NCBI RefSeq assembly: GCF_012927345.1
Contig: NZ_JABBGJ010000019.1
Coordinates: 1-64,000 of the forward strand
Source of the DNA: Paraburkholderia polaris
Lineage (GTDB): Bacteria; Pseudomonadota; Gammaproteobacteria; Burkholderiales; Burkholderiaceae
Reading direction: 5' to 3'
Length of the DNA stretch: 64,000 nt
A model generated the notes under the pieces. It was not told the origin of the DNA. It saw only the letters and a list, made by a program, of their open reading frames with translations, and ran no database searches. Below are positions 8,516 to 17,243 of this stretch, one piece after another. A program made the translations under genes and the position numbers. The first letter of the stretch is position 1. Each line of letters begins with the position of its first letter.

Positions 8516-9514
8516 TTACATATCGTCGAACTGGACGATCGAGATCGGTTTCGATCCAGTGAGCAGCGTGCTGTCGCCGGTATCGGTCGAACACGGCTCT
8601 TCGTCGAAGGCGATATCGCCTTGCGGATCGGCCTCGCCCGTTGCGCGCAGGCCGGCGAACGGGAACAGCTTATGGTCCATCAGATGCGACGGCACGATGT
8701 TCGACAACGCATTGAACATGTTCTCGATGCGGCCCGGGAAGCGTTTCTCCCAATCGCGAATCAGCGCCTTCATTTCTGCGCGTTTCAGGTTCGGCTGGCT
8801 GCCGCACAGATTGCACGGAATGATCGGGAATTCGCGCAGTTCCGCGTACTTCTCCAGATCGGTTTCCTTCACGTAGGCGAGCGGGCGGATCACGATGTTC
8901 TTGCCGTCGTCCGATTGCAGCTTGGGTGGCATGCCCTTCAGCTTGCCACCGTAGAACATGTTCAGCAGCAGCGTTTGCAGGATGTCGTCGCGATGATGAC
9001 CGAGCGCGATCTTGGTCGCGCCGAGCTCGCCCGCCACGCGATACAGAATGCCGCGACGCAGCCGCGAGCACAGCGAGCAGGTGGTCTTGCCCTCCGGCAC
9101 CAGCCGCTTAACGATGCTGTACGTGTCCTGGTTCTCGATGTGAAACGGAATGTCGAGTTGCTTCAGGTACTCGGGCAGCACATGCTCGGGGAAGCCCGGC
9201 TGCTTCTGGTCGAGATTCACCGCCACGATGTCGAAGTTGATCGGCGCGCGTTCGCGCAGCCGCATCAGGATTTCGAGCATCGCGTAACTATCCTTGCCGC
9301 CCGACAGGCAGACCATCACCTTGTCGCCTTCCTCGATCATGTTGAAGTCGCCGATCGCCTCGCCGACCTGGCGCGCAAGCCGCTTGAACAGCTTATTGTT
9401 CTCGTAGGCTTCTTTCTGCTCGCGGCGCGTGAGCGGCGCTTTGCCCGTAGGGGCGTGCGCGGCTTGGGCCGTCTCAAGGGCCGCGGTGCCGTTCAGGATT
9501 TCCTGAGCATTCAT
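8516..9514 (-). CDS. ttcA: tRNA 2-thiocytidine(32) synthetase TtcA
   Basis: 332 aa. The PP-loop ATPase motif SGGKDS is at residues 71-76. Two CxxC pairs, TCSLCSRLRRG and IPCNLCGSQPNLKR, match the TtcA iron-sulfur cluster ligands. TtcA activates C32 of certain tRNAs with ATP and adds sulfur. The N-terminal 30 residues are longer than in E. coli. The start ATG at 9514 lies 3 nt past the stop of the folB-like gene, so the two are in one transcript. An ordinary housekeeping enzyme, identified with high confidence. Confidence 0.96.
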   Translation of the reverse strand: MNAQEILNGTAALETAQAAHAPTGKAPLTRREQKEAYENNKLFKRLARQVGEAIGDFNMIEEGDKVMVCLSGGKDSYAMLEILMRLRERAPINFDIVAVNLDQKQPGFPEHVLPEYLKQLDIPFHIENQDTYSIVKRLVPEGKTTCSLCSRLRRGILYRVAGELGATKIALGHHRDDILQTLLLNMFYGGKLKGMPPKLQSDDGKNIVIRPLAYVKETDLEKYAELREFPIIPCNLCGSQPNLKRAEMKALIRDWEKRFPGRIENMFNALSNIVPSHLMDHKLFPFAGLRATGEADPQGDIAFDEEPCSTDTGDSTLLTGSKPISIVQFDDM

Positions 9515-9517
9515 GGC

Positions 9518-9913
9518 TCAATCCTCTTTGATACGAAAGACTTCAACGCCTACCGCGTCGCAGTCAGGATAAACGTCCGGTTTTTCGGTCGACACGCACA
9601 CAGCGCGCACCTGCGGATGATCGAGCAGTGCCTTGACGAGGTCGTCGCAGAGGGTTTCCTGCAGGTGAATATGTCCTTGTTCGACGCGGCGCGCGATGGT
9701 CGAGCGCATGAAGTCGTAATCGACGACTTCGTTCAATTTGTCCTGAACCGGCGTGGACAGCGCGAGCGGCACGAACAGTTCGACGTTGATCACGACGCGC
9801 TGTTCGCCGCGCTTTTCGAAGTCGTGCACACCGATGTTGATGTGCACTTCGTAATTGCGCAGAAAGAGCCGGCGGCAATCGGCGAGCCGGGGATGCGAAA
9901 GAGCGGCAAACAT
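9518..9913 (-). CDS. folB: Dihydroneopterin aldolase family protein (FolB-like)
   Basis: 131 aa from ATG 9913 (MFAALSHPRLADC); an ATG at 9946 would add 11 residues. The segments LRNYEVHINIGVHDFEKRGEQRVVINVELFV, VVDYDFMRSTIA, HLQETLCDDLVKALL and VCVSTEKPDVYPDCDAVGVEVFR follow the FolB fold. The Tyr/Glu/Lys pattern of dihydroneopterin aldolase/epimerase is recognisable, although the family also includes FolX. It probably acts on dihydroneopterin or its triphosphate in folate or tetrahydromonapterin synthesis. It sits between a FolM-like reductase and ttcA, and the FolM neighbour supports a pterin role. Confidence 0.85.
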   Translation of the reverse strand: MFAALSHPRLADCRRLFLRNYEVHINIGVHDFEKRGEQRVVINVELFVPLALSTPVQDKLNEVVDYDFMRSTIARRVEQGHIHLQETLCDDLVKALLDHPQVRAVCVSTEKPDVYPDCDAVGVEVFRIKED

Positions 9914-10001
9914 GTTCGTTCCAGTCGAAAAAAGCGTGCGGGGCACGCAAGGGGACGCTTCACAGCGCGGCGACCGCCGATATCGGCAGACCGTGCGCGC
10001 T

Positions 10002-10817
10002 TCAGGCGCCCGTCAAAAACATTACGTCGCGCGGCAGCGGCACGAGATGCTGCCCGCCGTCGACCACCAGCGTCGTTCCGGTAACGCCCGCTGCATCGGC
10101 GAGATACAGCGCGGCGGCGACAATATCCTCCGGCCGCGACGCGCGGCCCAGAGGCGTAGCACGGTGAGCTTCTTCAAAACCTGCCGGCGTTTGATCGCCG
10201 GATTGCATCGTCAGACCGGGCGCGAGACCTACCACGCGCACTTTCGGCGCCAATGCCTGCGCCAACGCGACCGTCGCCGTCTGCAACGCCGCCTTCGACA
10301 GCGTGTAGGACAGGTAATCCGGATTCATGTTGTACAGCTTCTGATCCAGCACATTGATCACGACCCCGCGCAGGCTCTCGTCGGAGCGCGCCGCCTCGGG
10401 CGTGGCCTCGAACAGCATACGCGCCAGCACGAGCGGCGCGCCCAGATTCATCGCGGTCAGCTTCAGCAGGAGGTCGTAACCAACGTTCAGTGCCGTGTCT
10501 TCTTCGAAGCGCGACGCGTTGTTGACAATACACGACGGGCGGCCCAGCGCTGCAATACAGGCAGGCAAAAGCTGCCCGACCTGAGCCTCGTCACCCAATT
10601 CTGCATGCAAAGCCACCGCCCGGCGGCCCAAGGCGACGATTTCGGCGACCACATCGTCAGCCTCCTCCCGCGACGCGCCGTAATGGACCGCCACGTCCCA
10701 GCCACGCGCGGCGAAGCCGAACGCAAGCGAGCGCCCAATGCGGCGGGCGGCGCCGGTAATCAGCACGATGCGCGGCGTTTCAGGCGCGCGGGCGGCGGTG
10801 TCCAAAGAGGCGGTCAT
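10002..10817 (-). CDS. SDR family oxidoreductase, FolM-like dihydromonapterin/pteridine reductase
   Basis: 271 aa. The Rossmann motif TGAARRIGRSLA (about residues 21-32) carries the extra Arg typical of NADPH-dependent pteridine reductases, and the family feature VNNASRFEED follows. The catalytic pattern is DYLSYTLSKAAL (YxxxK). Near the C-terminus are GLAPGLT and LVVDGGQHL. Pteridine reductase and FolM relatives reduce dihydromonapterin or dihydrofolate. Its neighbour folB acts on related pterins, which supports that reading over a general SDR. It is divergent from the MidA-like gene with only 13 nt between the start codons. Confidence 0.82.
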   Translation of the reverse strand: MTASLDTAARAPETPRIVLITGAARRIGRSLAFGFAARGWDVAVHYGASREEADDVVAEIVALGRRAVALHAELGDEAQVGQLLPACIAALGRPSCIVNNASRFEEDTALNVGYDLLLKLTAMNLGAPLVLARMLFEATPEAARSDESLRGVVINVLDQKLYNMNPDYLSYTLSKAALQTATVALAQALAPKVRVVGLAPGLTMQSGDQTPAGFEEAHRATPLGRASRPEDIVAAALYLADAAGVTGTTLVVDGGQHLVPLPRDVMFLTGA

Positions 10818-10830
10818 TTACAATGCGGGG

Positions 10831-12021
10831 ATGAATCCGAAAGCTCACCAACCCGATAGTTTACCTGCTCCCGGCCCGAGCGCGCTTGCGCAGTCCGAAG
10901 CGCTGGTCGCGCAGATCCGCGCGGAGCTCGAAGCAGCAGGCGGCTGGCTGCCATTCGACCGCTACATGGAACGCGCGCTTTACGCGCCGGGACTCGGCTA
11001 TTACAGCGGCGGCGCCCGCAAATTCGGCCTGCGCGGCGACGACGGCAGCGACTTCGTGACGGCGCCGGAAATGTCGCCGCTCTTCGCAACCACGCTGGCG
11101 CGCCCGCTCGCCGAGGCCTTGCAGGCAAGCGGCACACGTAACGTGATGGAATTCGGGGCCGGTACAGGTAAACTCGCCGCCGGCTTGCTGAACGCGCTGG
11201 ACACGTTGGGCGTCGAATTCGACAGCTACTCGGTCGTGGATTTGTCGGGCGAGTTGCGCGAGCGCCAACGCGAGACGATCGAAGCTGCGGCACCGGCGCT
11301 GGCCGCGAAGGTGCGCTGGCTGGACGCGTTGCCGGAGCGATTCGAAGGCGTGGTGATCGGCAACGAGGTGTTGGACGCGATGCCAGTGCGGCTTTTCGCC
11401 TATACGGGCGGCGCCTGGCACGAGCGCGGCGTGATGTGCCGAGACGAGGCTTTTGCGTTCGACGACCGCCCTGTGTCCGCGGCTGCGGACATTGCCTTTC
11501 TGGCGGAGATCGAAACTGTCGCCGACGACTACGTGACCGAGACACACGACGCCGCCCGTGCATTCACGCGGACCGTTTGCACGATGCTCACGCGTGGCGC
11601 GGCGATCTTTATCGATTATGGTTTTCCGCGTCACGAGTACTACCATGAGCAGCGTGCGCAGGGCACGTTGATGTGTCATTACCGGCACCGCGCGCATGGC
11701 GATCCGTTTGTTTATCCGGGATTGCAGGACATTACTGCGCACGTGGAATTTACCGGCATTGCCGAAGCCGGAGTCGAGGCTGGCGCGGACTTACTGGGGT
11801 TCACTTCGCAAGCGCGGTTCTTGTTGAATGCGGGGATTACCGAGGCGTTATCGGCGCTCGATCCTTCGGACACGATGAAGTTTTTGCCTGCGGCGAATGC
11901 GGTGCAGAAGTTGTTGTCCGAGGCGGAGATGGGCGAGCTGTTCAAGGTGATCGCGTTTTCGCGCGGACTGGATGACACGCTGCAGGCGTTTTCCAGCGGC
12001 GACCGGTCACATACGCTGTGA
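10831..12021 (+). CDS. MidA/NDUFAF7-type SAM-dependent methyltransferase (COG1565)
   Basis: 396 aa from ATG 10831 (MNPKAHQPDS); an in-frame opening at 10738 overlaps the divergent SDR gene. The SAM-binding glycine-rich motif is VMEFGAGTGKLAAGLL, followed by YSVVDLSGELRERQ and VVIGNEVLDAMPVRLF, a hallmark of this family. IFIDYGFPRHEYYHEQRAQGTLMCHYRHRAH is also highly conserved. The eukaryotic relative NDUFAF7 methylates an arginine of complex I subunit NDUFS2. In bacteria the substrate is not established. DUF2905 follows 22 nt downstream, suggesting cotranscription. Confidence 0.88.
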   Translation: MNPKAHQPDSLPAPGPSALAQSEALVAQIRAELEAAGGWLPFDRYMERALYAPGLGYYSGGARKFGLRGDDGSDFVTAPEMSPLFATTLARPLAEALQASGTRNVMEFGAGTGKLAAGLLNALDTLGVEFDSYSVVDLSGELRERQRETIEAAAPALAAKVRWLDALPERFEGVVIGNEVLDAMPVRLFAYTGGAWHERGVMCRDEAFAFDDRPVSAAADIAFLAEIETVADDYVTETHDAARAFTRTVCTMLTRGAAIFIDYGFPRHEYYHEQRAQGTLMCHYRHRAHGDPFVYPGLQDITAHVEFTGIAEAGVEAGADLLGFTSQARFLLNAGITEALSALDPSDTMKFLPAANAVQKLLSEAEMGELFKVIAFSRGLDDTLQAFSSGDRSHTL

Positions 12022-12043
12022 TTTTTTGGCTTAGGGATTTGCA

Positions 12044-12238
12044 ATGATCCGCTGGCTGTTGACTACGTTTGTTGCGGTGGCGGTGTTGTCGGCCTGCTGG
12101 CCGTGGCTCAGGAAGATCGGGATTGGGCGGATGCCCGGTGATGTGACGTTGCGGCTCTTCGGGCGGGAGTATCCGTTTCCGTTTATGTCGACGCTGGTGC
12201 TGTCGATGCTGTTGTCGCTTATTGCCAGGGTCTTGTAG
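12044..12238 (+). CDS. DUF2905 family small membrane protein
   Basis: 64 aa with two hydrophobic segments (residues 1-22 and 46-64) separated by the conserved core IGRMPGDVTLRLFGREYPFPFMSTL, which matches the DUF2905 pattern. It is probably an inner-membrane protein of unknown function. The start is 22 nt after the stop of the MidA-like methyltransferase. It converges with cca. The small size and recognisable core make it a real gene. Confidence 0.85.
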   Translation: MIRWLLTTFVAVAVLSACWPWLRKIGIGRMPGDVTLRLFGREYPFPFMSTLVLSMLLSLIARVL

Positions 12239-12307
12239 GTTGGTTTGCCTTGGGCGGCGGCACGGCATGAGCTGCCCGTTTGCCGCGCCGCCAAAAGCAA
12301 AGGCAAA

Positions 12308-13540
12308 TTAGCCGATTGCCGTCTCCACGGCCCGGACTCTTTCCTGATGCACGGCGTCCTTGATTCCAGCAGGCGCGTCGGCAAGCCGCTTCGCCACAGC
12401 GCCGGCATCCACACCTCGCGCGGCGACAAGCGCAATCCGTAGACGCTCAGCCTGCGGATACTGCTGCATCTCAAACCCAAGCCGCCCACGAGCATCCGCC
12501 TCACAAGCCTGCAAAGCTTCAGCAAAGCGCGCCGGTTTCCGGATGGCATCGCTGCGCTCGAGCAGCCTCACCAACGCCGCAGCCCCCATCTCCATCACGC
12601 GATGAATATTCCCGTGCTCCCGCGCGACCAGCGTCGCGAGATCGCGGCATTCATTCGGCACCCGCAGCCGCTCGCATAAAGGCTTCAGCAAATCCACGCT
12701 GCGCCCCTCATGCCCGATATGCCGCGGCAAGATATCGTCCGGTGTCGTCGCTTTGCCCAAGTCATGCGTCATAGCCGCGAACCGAACCGGCAACGCGTAA
12801 CCCTGCTGCGCAGCATGGTCGATCACCATCATCACATGCACGCCCGTATCCACTTCGGGGTGATAGTCAGCCCGCTGCGGCACGCCGAACAACGCGTCGA
12901 TCTCCGGCAGAATCCGCGCCAACGCGCCACATTCCCGCAGCACCTCGAACATCCGGGAGGGCTTCTTCTCCATCAATCCGCGCGACACCTCCTGCCACAC
13001 GCGCTCGGCCACCAGCGCATCCACCTCACCGTCGCCCACCATCTTGCGCATCAGCGCCATCGTCTCCGGCGCCACCGTGAAATCGACGAAGCGCGCCGCG
13101 AACCGCGCAATCCGCAAAATCCGCACGGGGTCTTCGAGAAACGCATCGCTGACGTGACGGAACAGCCGCGCCTGCAAATCGCCCTGGCCGTTGAACGGGT
13201 CGATCACCGGGCCGGTCAGTTCCCCGTCCGGGCGCATTTCGCGCGCCATGGCGTTGATCGTCAGATCGCGGCGAGCGAGATCCTCTTCGAGCGTGACGTC
13301 CGGTGCGTAGAAGAACTGGAAACCGTGGTAGCCCGCCGCCGTCTTGCGCTCGGTGCGCGCGAGCGCGTATTCCTCGTGCGTTTGCGGGTGCAGGAACACC
13401 GGGAAATCCTTGCCCACCGGACGATAGCCCTGCGCCACCATCTGCTCGGGCGTCGCGCCAACCACCACGTAGTCGCGGTCCTGCACGGGCACGCCCAATA
13501 ACTCGTCGCGAATCGCCCCGCCGACCGCGTAGATATTCAT
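12308..13540 (-). CDS. cca: Multifunctional CCA-adding enzyme (tRNA nucleotidyltransferase with HD domain)
   Basis: 410 aa from ATG 13540 (MNIYAVGGAIRDELLG). This start overlaps the GST stop as ATGA and is preferred over the ATG at 13546. The class II nucleotidyltransferase motif is GGAIRDELLG with DRDYVVVG, followed by RRDLTINAMA. The C-terminal HD phosphohydrolase domain has HVMMVIDHAA and FAAMTHDLGKATTP. The enzyme adds and repairs the 3'-terminal CCA of tRNAs, and the HD domain gives phosphatase/phosphodiesterase activity in proteobacterial forms. It is the last gene of the slt-epimerase-GST-cca unit. Confidence 0.97.
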   Translation of the reverse strand: MNIYAVGGAIRDELLGVPVQDRDYVVVGATPEQMVAQGYRPVGKDFPVFLHPQTHEEYALARTERKTAAGYHGFQFFYAPDVTLEEDLARRDLTINAMAREMRPDGELTGPVIDPFNGQGDLQARLFRHVSDAFLEDPVRILRIARFAARFVDFTVAPETMALMRKMVGDGEVDALVAERVWQEVSRGLMEKKPSRMFEVLRECGALARILPEIDALFGVPQRADYHPEVDTGVHVMMVIDHAAQQGYALPVRFAAMTHDLGKATTPDDILPRHIGHEGRSVDLLKPLCERLRVPNECRDLATLVAREHGNIHRVMEMGAAALVRLLERSDAIRKPARFAEALQACEADARGRLGFEMQQYPQAERLRIALVAARGVDAGAVAKRLADAPAGIKDAVHQERVRAVETAIG

Positions 13541-14190
13541 GGGCATACGTCTTGGTCAGGAAGTGTGTGCGTTTCGCGCAGCGCGTCGTCGATCCATGCC
13601 TTCACCGCCGGCAAGGCCGTCACGCGACGAACATAAGCCGCAGCGGCCTCGGACAGCGCCGGCTGCCACGTATTGAAGCGCATCACAACCGGCGCGTACA
13701 TCGCGTCCGCAATGCCGAACTCGCCGAACAGGAAAGGGCCGCCGTATGTATCAAGACACTCGCGCCAGATTGCGTCGATGCGCGCAATATCGGCCAGCGC
13801 CTCGGGCGTGGCGTTCTTGCCCGGAAACGATGCGCGAATGTTCATCCACATGTTCGAACGCAACGCGCCGAAGCCCGAATGCATCTCGGCACTGACGCTT
13901 CGCGCGAGCCCGCGCGCCACAGGATCACGCGGCCACAGCGCATGCTGCGGGAAGCGCTCAGCCAGCGTCTCGGCGATCGCGAGCGAATCCCATACGACGA
14001 GGCCGTCGCCGGCAACTAGCGTCGGCATCTTGCCCGCGCTCGCCGGCGCGTGAGACAGAATCGCGGCCTTCGTGCCGGCCTCACGCAAGTGGATCAACAC
14101 TTCCTCAAATGGGATACCGAAATGTTTGAACAGCAGCCATGGACGCATCGACCATGACGAATAGTTCTTGTCACCGATAAGCAGTTTCAT
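13537..14190 (-). CDS. Glutathione S-transferase family protein
   Basis: 217 aa. The N-terminal thioredoxin fold reads LLIGDKNYSSWSMRPWLLFKHFGIPFEEV, with the SSWSMRPW active-site region typical of a GST group common in proteobacteria, then GKMPTLVAGDGLVVWDSLAIAETLAERFP (glutathione site). The C-terminal domain has FLFGEFGIADAMYAPVVMRF. It is cytoplasmic with unknown substrate. It overlaps cca by 4 nt and follows the NDUFA9-like gene by 30 nt, so all are in one transcript. Confidence 0.92.
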   Translation of the reverse strand: MKLLIGDKNYSSWSMRPWLLFKHFGIPFEEVLIHLREAGTKAAILSHAPASAGKMPTLVAGDGLVVWDSLAIAETLAERFPQHALWPRDPVARGLARSVSAEMHSGFGALRSNMWMNIRASFPGKNATPEALADIARIDAIWRECLDTYGGPFLFGEFGIADAMYAPVVMRFNTWQPALSEAAAAYVRRVTALPAVKAWIDDALRETHTLPDQDVCP

Positions 14191-14220
14191 GCCTGGTATA
14201 AAAGGAAAAGATAAAAAGGT

Positions 14221-15174
14221 TCAGCGCCCCGCACTGGCGCGAAACGTGTCGAAGCGCGAACGCGTCGACGCGCCGGTCAGATACACGGGGGCGATCGTTT
14301 CGATGCTGGCGGGTTCGATGCCGAGTTCAGGCGCAAGCGGTCCGCTCAACACGTTGTCGACTTTCATCGAATCGAGATTGTCGCGCGAGATCACCGGTTC
14401 GCCCGGTGCCATTTCGAACGTCAACGCCTGCAAACGCGCCAATGCGTCCGGCAGGCGAATGATCCGCGCATGCCGGCCAATCACATCGCCGCAATACTTG
14501 ACGAGGTCTTCGAGCGTATAGACGGTCGGGCCGCCCAGTTCATAAGTATGGCCGCTGGCTGCATCGAGATCGAGCACATTGCAGATCGCTTTCGCCACGT
14601 CACCGACGTACACCGGCTGGAATTTCGCATCCGGCATGGCAAGCGGAATCACCGGGAACATCCGCTGCAGGAACGCGAACTTGTTGAGGAACTGGTCTTC
14701 GGGACCGAACACCACAGAAGGTCGGAAAACCGTCCATGCCAGATTCGCCGCGTGCACGGCCTTTTCGCCGTCACCCTTCGAGCGCGAATACATGCTCGGC
14801 CCGTTCGAGTCGGCGCCAAGCGCACTGATATGAATCAACCGGTGCACACCCTTGCCTTCGCAAGCTGCAACGATTTTGGTCGGCAATTCGACGTGCGTGC
14901 GCGCGAACTCCGGGCCATAGGGCTTGCCGCGTTTGCCATGCAGCGTGGCAACCAGGTTGACCACGCAATCGGCGCCTTCAACGAAACGCGCGAGCTGCAC
15001 CGGATCGAACACGTCGGCTTCGATCACGTCGATGGGGAGCAGGGTGAGATGGCGTGCGTTGTAGCGGCGCCGGGTGGCGATGCGCACGTCTTTGCCCATT
15101 TCAACGAGGGCGTTGACGAGATAGCTGCCGATAAAACCGGAACCGCCGATGATCGCAATGGCTTGATGTCGCAT
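14221..15174 (-). CDS. NDUFA9-like NAD(P)-binding protein (complex I subunit family epimerase-like)
   Basis: 317 aa from ATG 15174 (MRHQAIAIIGGSGFIGSYLVNAL); an opening at 15228 adds an unconserved 18 residues. The N-terminal Rossmann motif GGSGFIGSY binds NAD(P). RRYNARHL and DCVVNLVATL, GVHRLIHISALGADSNGPSMYSRSKGDGEKAV and FRPSVVFGPEDQFLNKFA are typical of the NDUFA9/atypical SDR family. It lacks a clear classical catalytic YxxxK dyad in context, although YSRSK is present. Function is probably redox or structural, and unproven in bacteria. It is the second gene of the slt operon. Confidence 0.88.
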   Translation of the reverse strand: MRHQAIAIIGGSGFIGSYLVNALVEMGKDVRIATRRRYNARHLTLLPIDVIEADVFDPVQLARFVEGADCVVNLVATLHGKRGKPYGPEFARTHVELPTKIVAACEGKGVHRLIHISALGADSNGPSMYSRSKGDGEKAVHAANLAWTVFRPSVVFGPEDQFLNKFAFLQRMFPVIPLAMPDAKFQPVYVGDVAKAICNVLDLDAASGHTYELGGPTVYTLEDLVKYCGDVIGRHARIIRLPDALARLQALTFEMAPGEPVISRDNLDSMKVDNVLSGPLAPELGIEPASIETIAPVYLTGASTRSRFDTFRASAGR

Positions 15175-15255
15175 TTTCGACTCCCTGGTGGAAGCCGCGG
15201 CAACGGCTGGCGTGGCGCACCGCCGCATCAGAGTGACGCGGCGGCGGCACGGCGC

Positions 15256-17223
15256 TTACGGTGCGATATAACCCAGACGCGCCTTCAGCGATTGCGGACG
15301 GCCTTCGAACAATGCCGCGTAGTAGACCGTGTTGGACAACACATTCTTCACGTAGTCGCGCGTTTCCTGGAACGGAATCGCTTCGGCAAAGATCGCGCCT
15401 TCAACCGGATGCTGCAACGATTGCCGCCAGTTGCGCGGACGGCCTGGGCCCGCGTTGTAACCCGCAGTAGCCAGCACGGCGGACCCGTCGAACTGATTGT
15501 AGATCATCGACAGATAGTTCGTGCCGAGCAGGATGTTGGTGTTGATGTCGTTCATCTGCTCGCGCGAAATCGGGCCGAGGCCGATCTTCTTCGCCACCAG
15601 TTGCGCGGTGCCCGGCATCAGCTGCATCAGACCGCTCGCGCCCACTTCCGAGCGCGCGTTCATGATGAAGCGCGATTCCTGGCGAATCAGCCCGTACGCC
15701 CATTCCACATCCAGCCCATTCGACTGCGCATCGCGCTCCACGATATCCTTGAACGGCGACAGATAGCGCAGTGAGAAATCGTGCTCGCTCTTCGTGCGGT
15801 CCGCCGTGTTGACCGTGCGGTCATACAACTCGATGCGGCGCGCGTATTCCGCGGTGGCGATCAATTGCCGATCGCTCATATTACGAAGCGGCCAGTTCCA
15901 TTCGCGATTGCCTTCGAGCCGCAAATTCAACGCATAGAACCGCTGCGCCAGATCGAAGCCCGGCGTGTTGCCGGCCTGCTGGACTTCGGCGTCGCTCACC
16001 GTGGTTTTCGGCGGCACGCTGATCTTCTGGCCGAGCTCTTCCGCAGCCAGCTGGCCGTAGAAGTTGAAGCCCTGTGAGATCGACTCGAATTCCTGGTTGG
16101 CTGTAGTCGTGTCGCCGGCTTGCTTGAGCGCACGGGCATGCCAGTACACCCACGATGGCTGATTACGCAGCGCCGCCGGCATCTGTTCAATCGACCAGCG
16201 CACCATCGTCCAGTCGCCTGCGAGCAGCGCGGTGCGGGTGCGCCATTCGTACGCCGGGGTCGACAGCGGCGCATTCACCGAGAGCCGATACCAGTCGACC
16301 GCGCTCGGCATCTGCTTGGCCGCGGCCTGATAGGCAATCGTGCCCCAGCCGATTGCACGCTCGGGCGAGCTCAGCGACGGCGCCACCGAGGCGAACGTGG
16401 CCGCGGCCATGGCCGGGTCGTTACGCGCCATGCGTGTGATCGCGAGCAACGCGAGTTGGTGCGATTGCGTATCCGGACCGACGCCGCGCGCCAGCAGCAA
16501 CGGCGGCGTATTCGTGGCCTGGCCGAACAGCACCGGATCGGGCGGCTGGTTGCCGAGCGCGTCGACCAGCTTGCTGCCGGTGTTCGTGTAGTTCTGTTCG
16601 TACGCGAGACGGATCTGTTGCCACACGTCGTCGGAACTGAATTGCTGGTTGACCGCCAGCGAGGTAATCAGATCGACGCAGCCGTCGCCGTACCACTTAG
16701 GATCGACCAGCAGCGCACGCGCCGCGTCGGCGACGTTTTCACCGCGCGCGGCGCGCGATTCGAGCGCGTAGCACTTCACCTGCGTGTCGTCGTTCAGCAC
16801 GAAGCGCGCGTATTGCTGGTCGAAGTTGCGCCAGTCGTGACGCGCGCCGAGCACCGTGAGGTAGTCGTTGCGCAGGCGGTCGGCAATCGCCTGGCCGTCG
16901 TACTTCTGCAGGAACGCCAGCACCGGCGCATCCGGCGCGTCGATGCGCGCATGGCCGCTGGAATCGAACAACTGCGGCTTGAGCTGGAAGTACTCCAGAT
17001 ACGAAGGCGCCGGATAGTTCGGGATCATGCTCGCCAGTTGCGCTGCACGCGCCGCGTCATTATTGCGGGCGGCTTCGCGAAGCTGGACGAAGGTCTGGTC
17101 GTCGTTCGTGAGTTGAGAAAGGGGAATAGGCTTGACGGCGGAAGCCGTGCTGCACGCGACGAGTGCCGCAGCGGCAAGCGCCAGACCGGCCGCGCGATAT
17201 ACTCGATAGAGGCGTTTTGACAT
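15256..17223 (-). CDS. slt: Soluble-type lytic murein transglycosylase (lipoprotein)
   Basis: 655 aa from ATG 17223 (MSKRLYRVYRAAG); the frame is open to 17442, but only the inner start gives a signal peptide. The lipobox LVAC (Cys24) suggests it is lipid-anchored. The long alpha-helical middle is the Slt70 U-shaped superhelix. The C-terminal SLT domain contains YGLIRQESRFIMNARSEVGASGLMQLMPGTA with the catalytic Glu of the ES motif, and LGTNYLSMIYNQFDGSAVLATAGYNAGPGRP. It cleaves peptidoglycan glycan strands to 1,6-anhydromuropeptides. It is divergent from 5-formyl-THF cyclo-ligase, with only 20 nt between starts. Confidence 0.95.
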   Translation of the reverse strand: MSKRLYRVYRAAGLALAAAALVACSTASAVKPIPLSQLTNDDQTFVQLREAARNNDAARAAQLASMIPNYPAPSYLEYFQLKPQLFDSSGHARIDAPDAPVLAFLQKYDGQAIADRLRNDYLTVLGARHDWRNFDQQYARFVLNDDTQVKCYALESRAARGENVADAARALLVDPKWYGDGCVDLITSLAVNQQFSSDDVWQQIRLAYEQNYTNTGSKLVDALGNQPPDPVLFGQATNTPPLLLARGVGPDTQSHQLALLAITRMARNDPAMAAATFASVAPSLSSPERAIGWGTIAYQAAAKQMPSAVDWYRLSVNAPLSTPAYEWRTRTALLAGDWTMVRWSIEQMPAALRNQPSWVYWHARALKQAGDTTTANQEFESISQGFNFYGQLAAEELGQKISVPPKTTVSDAEVQQAGNTPGFDLAQRFYALNLRLEGNREWNWPLRNMSDRQLIATAEYARRIELYDRTVNTADRTKSEHDFSLRYLSPFKDIVERDAQSNGLDVEWAYGLIRQESRFIMNARSEVGASGLMQLMPGTAQLVAKKIGLGPISREQMNDINTNILLGTNYLSMIYNQFDGSAVLATAGYNAGPGRPRNWRQSLQHPVEGAIFAEAIPFQETRDYVKNVLSNTVYYAALFEGRPQSLKARLGYIAP

Positions 17224-17243
17224 CGTTGTTTCTGGAGCGCGAA

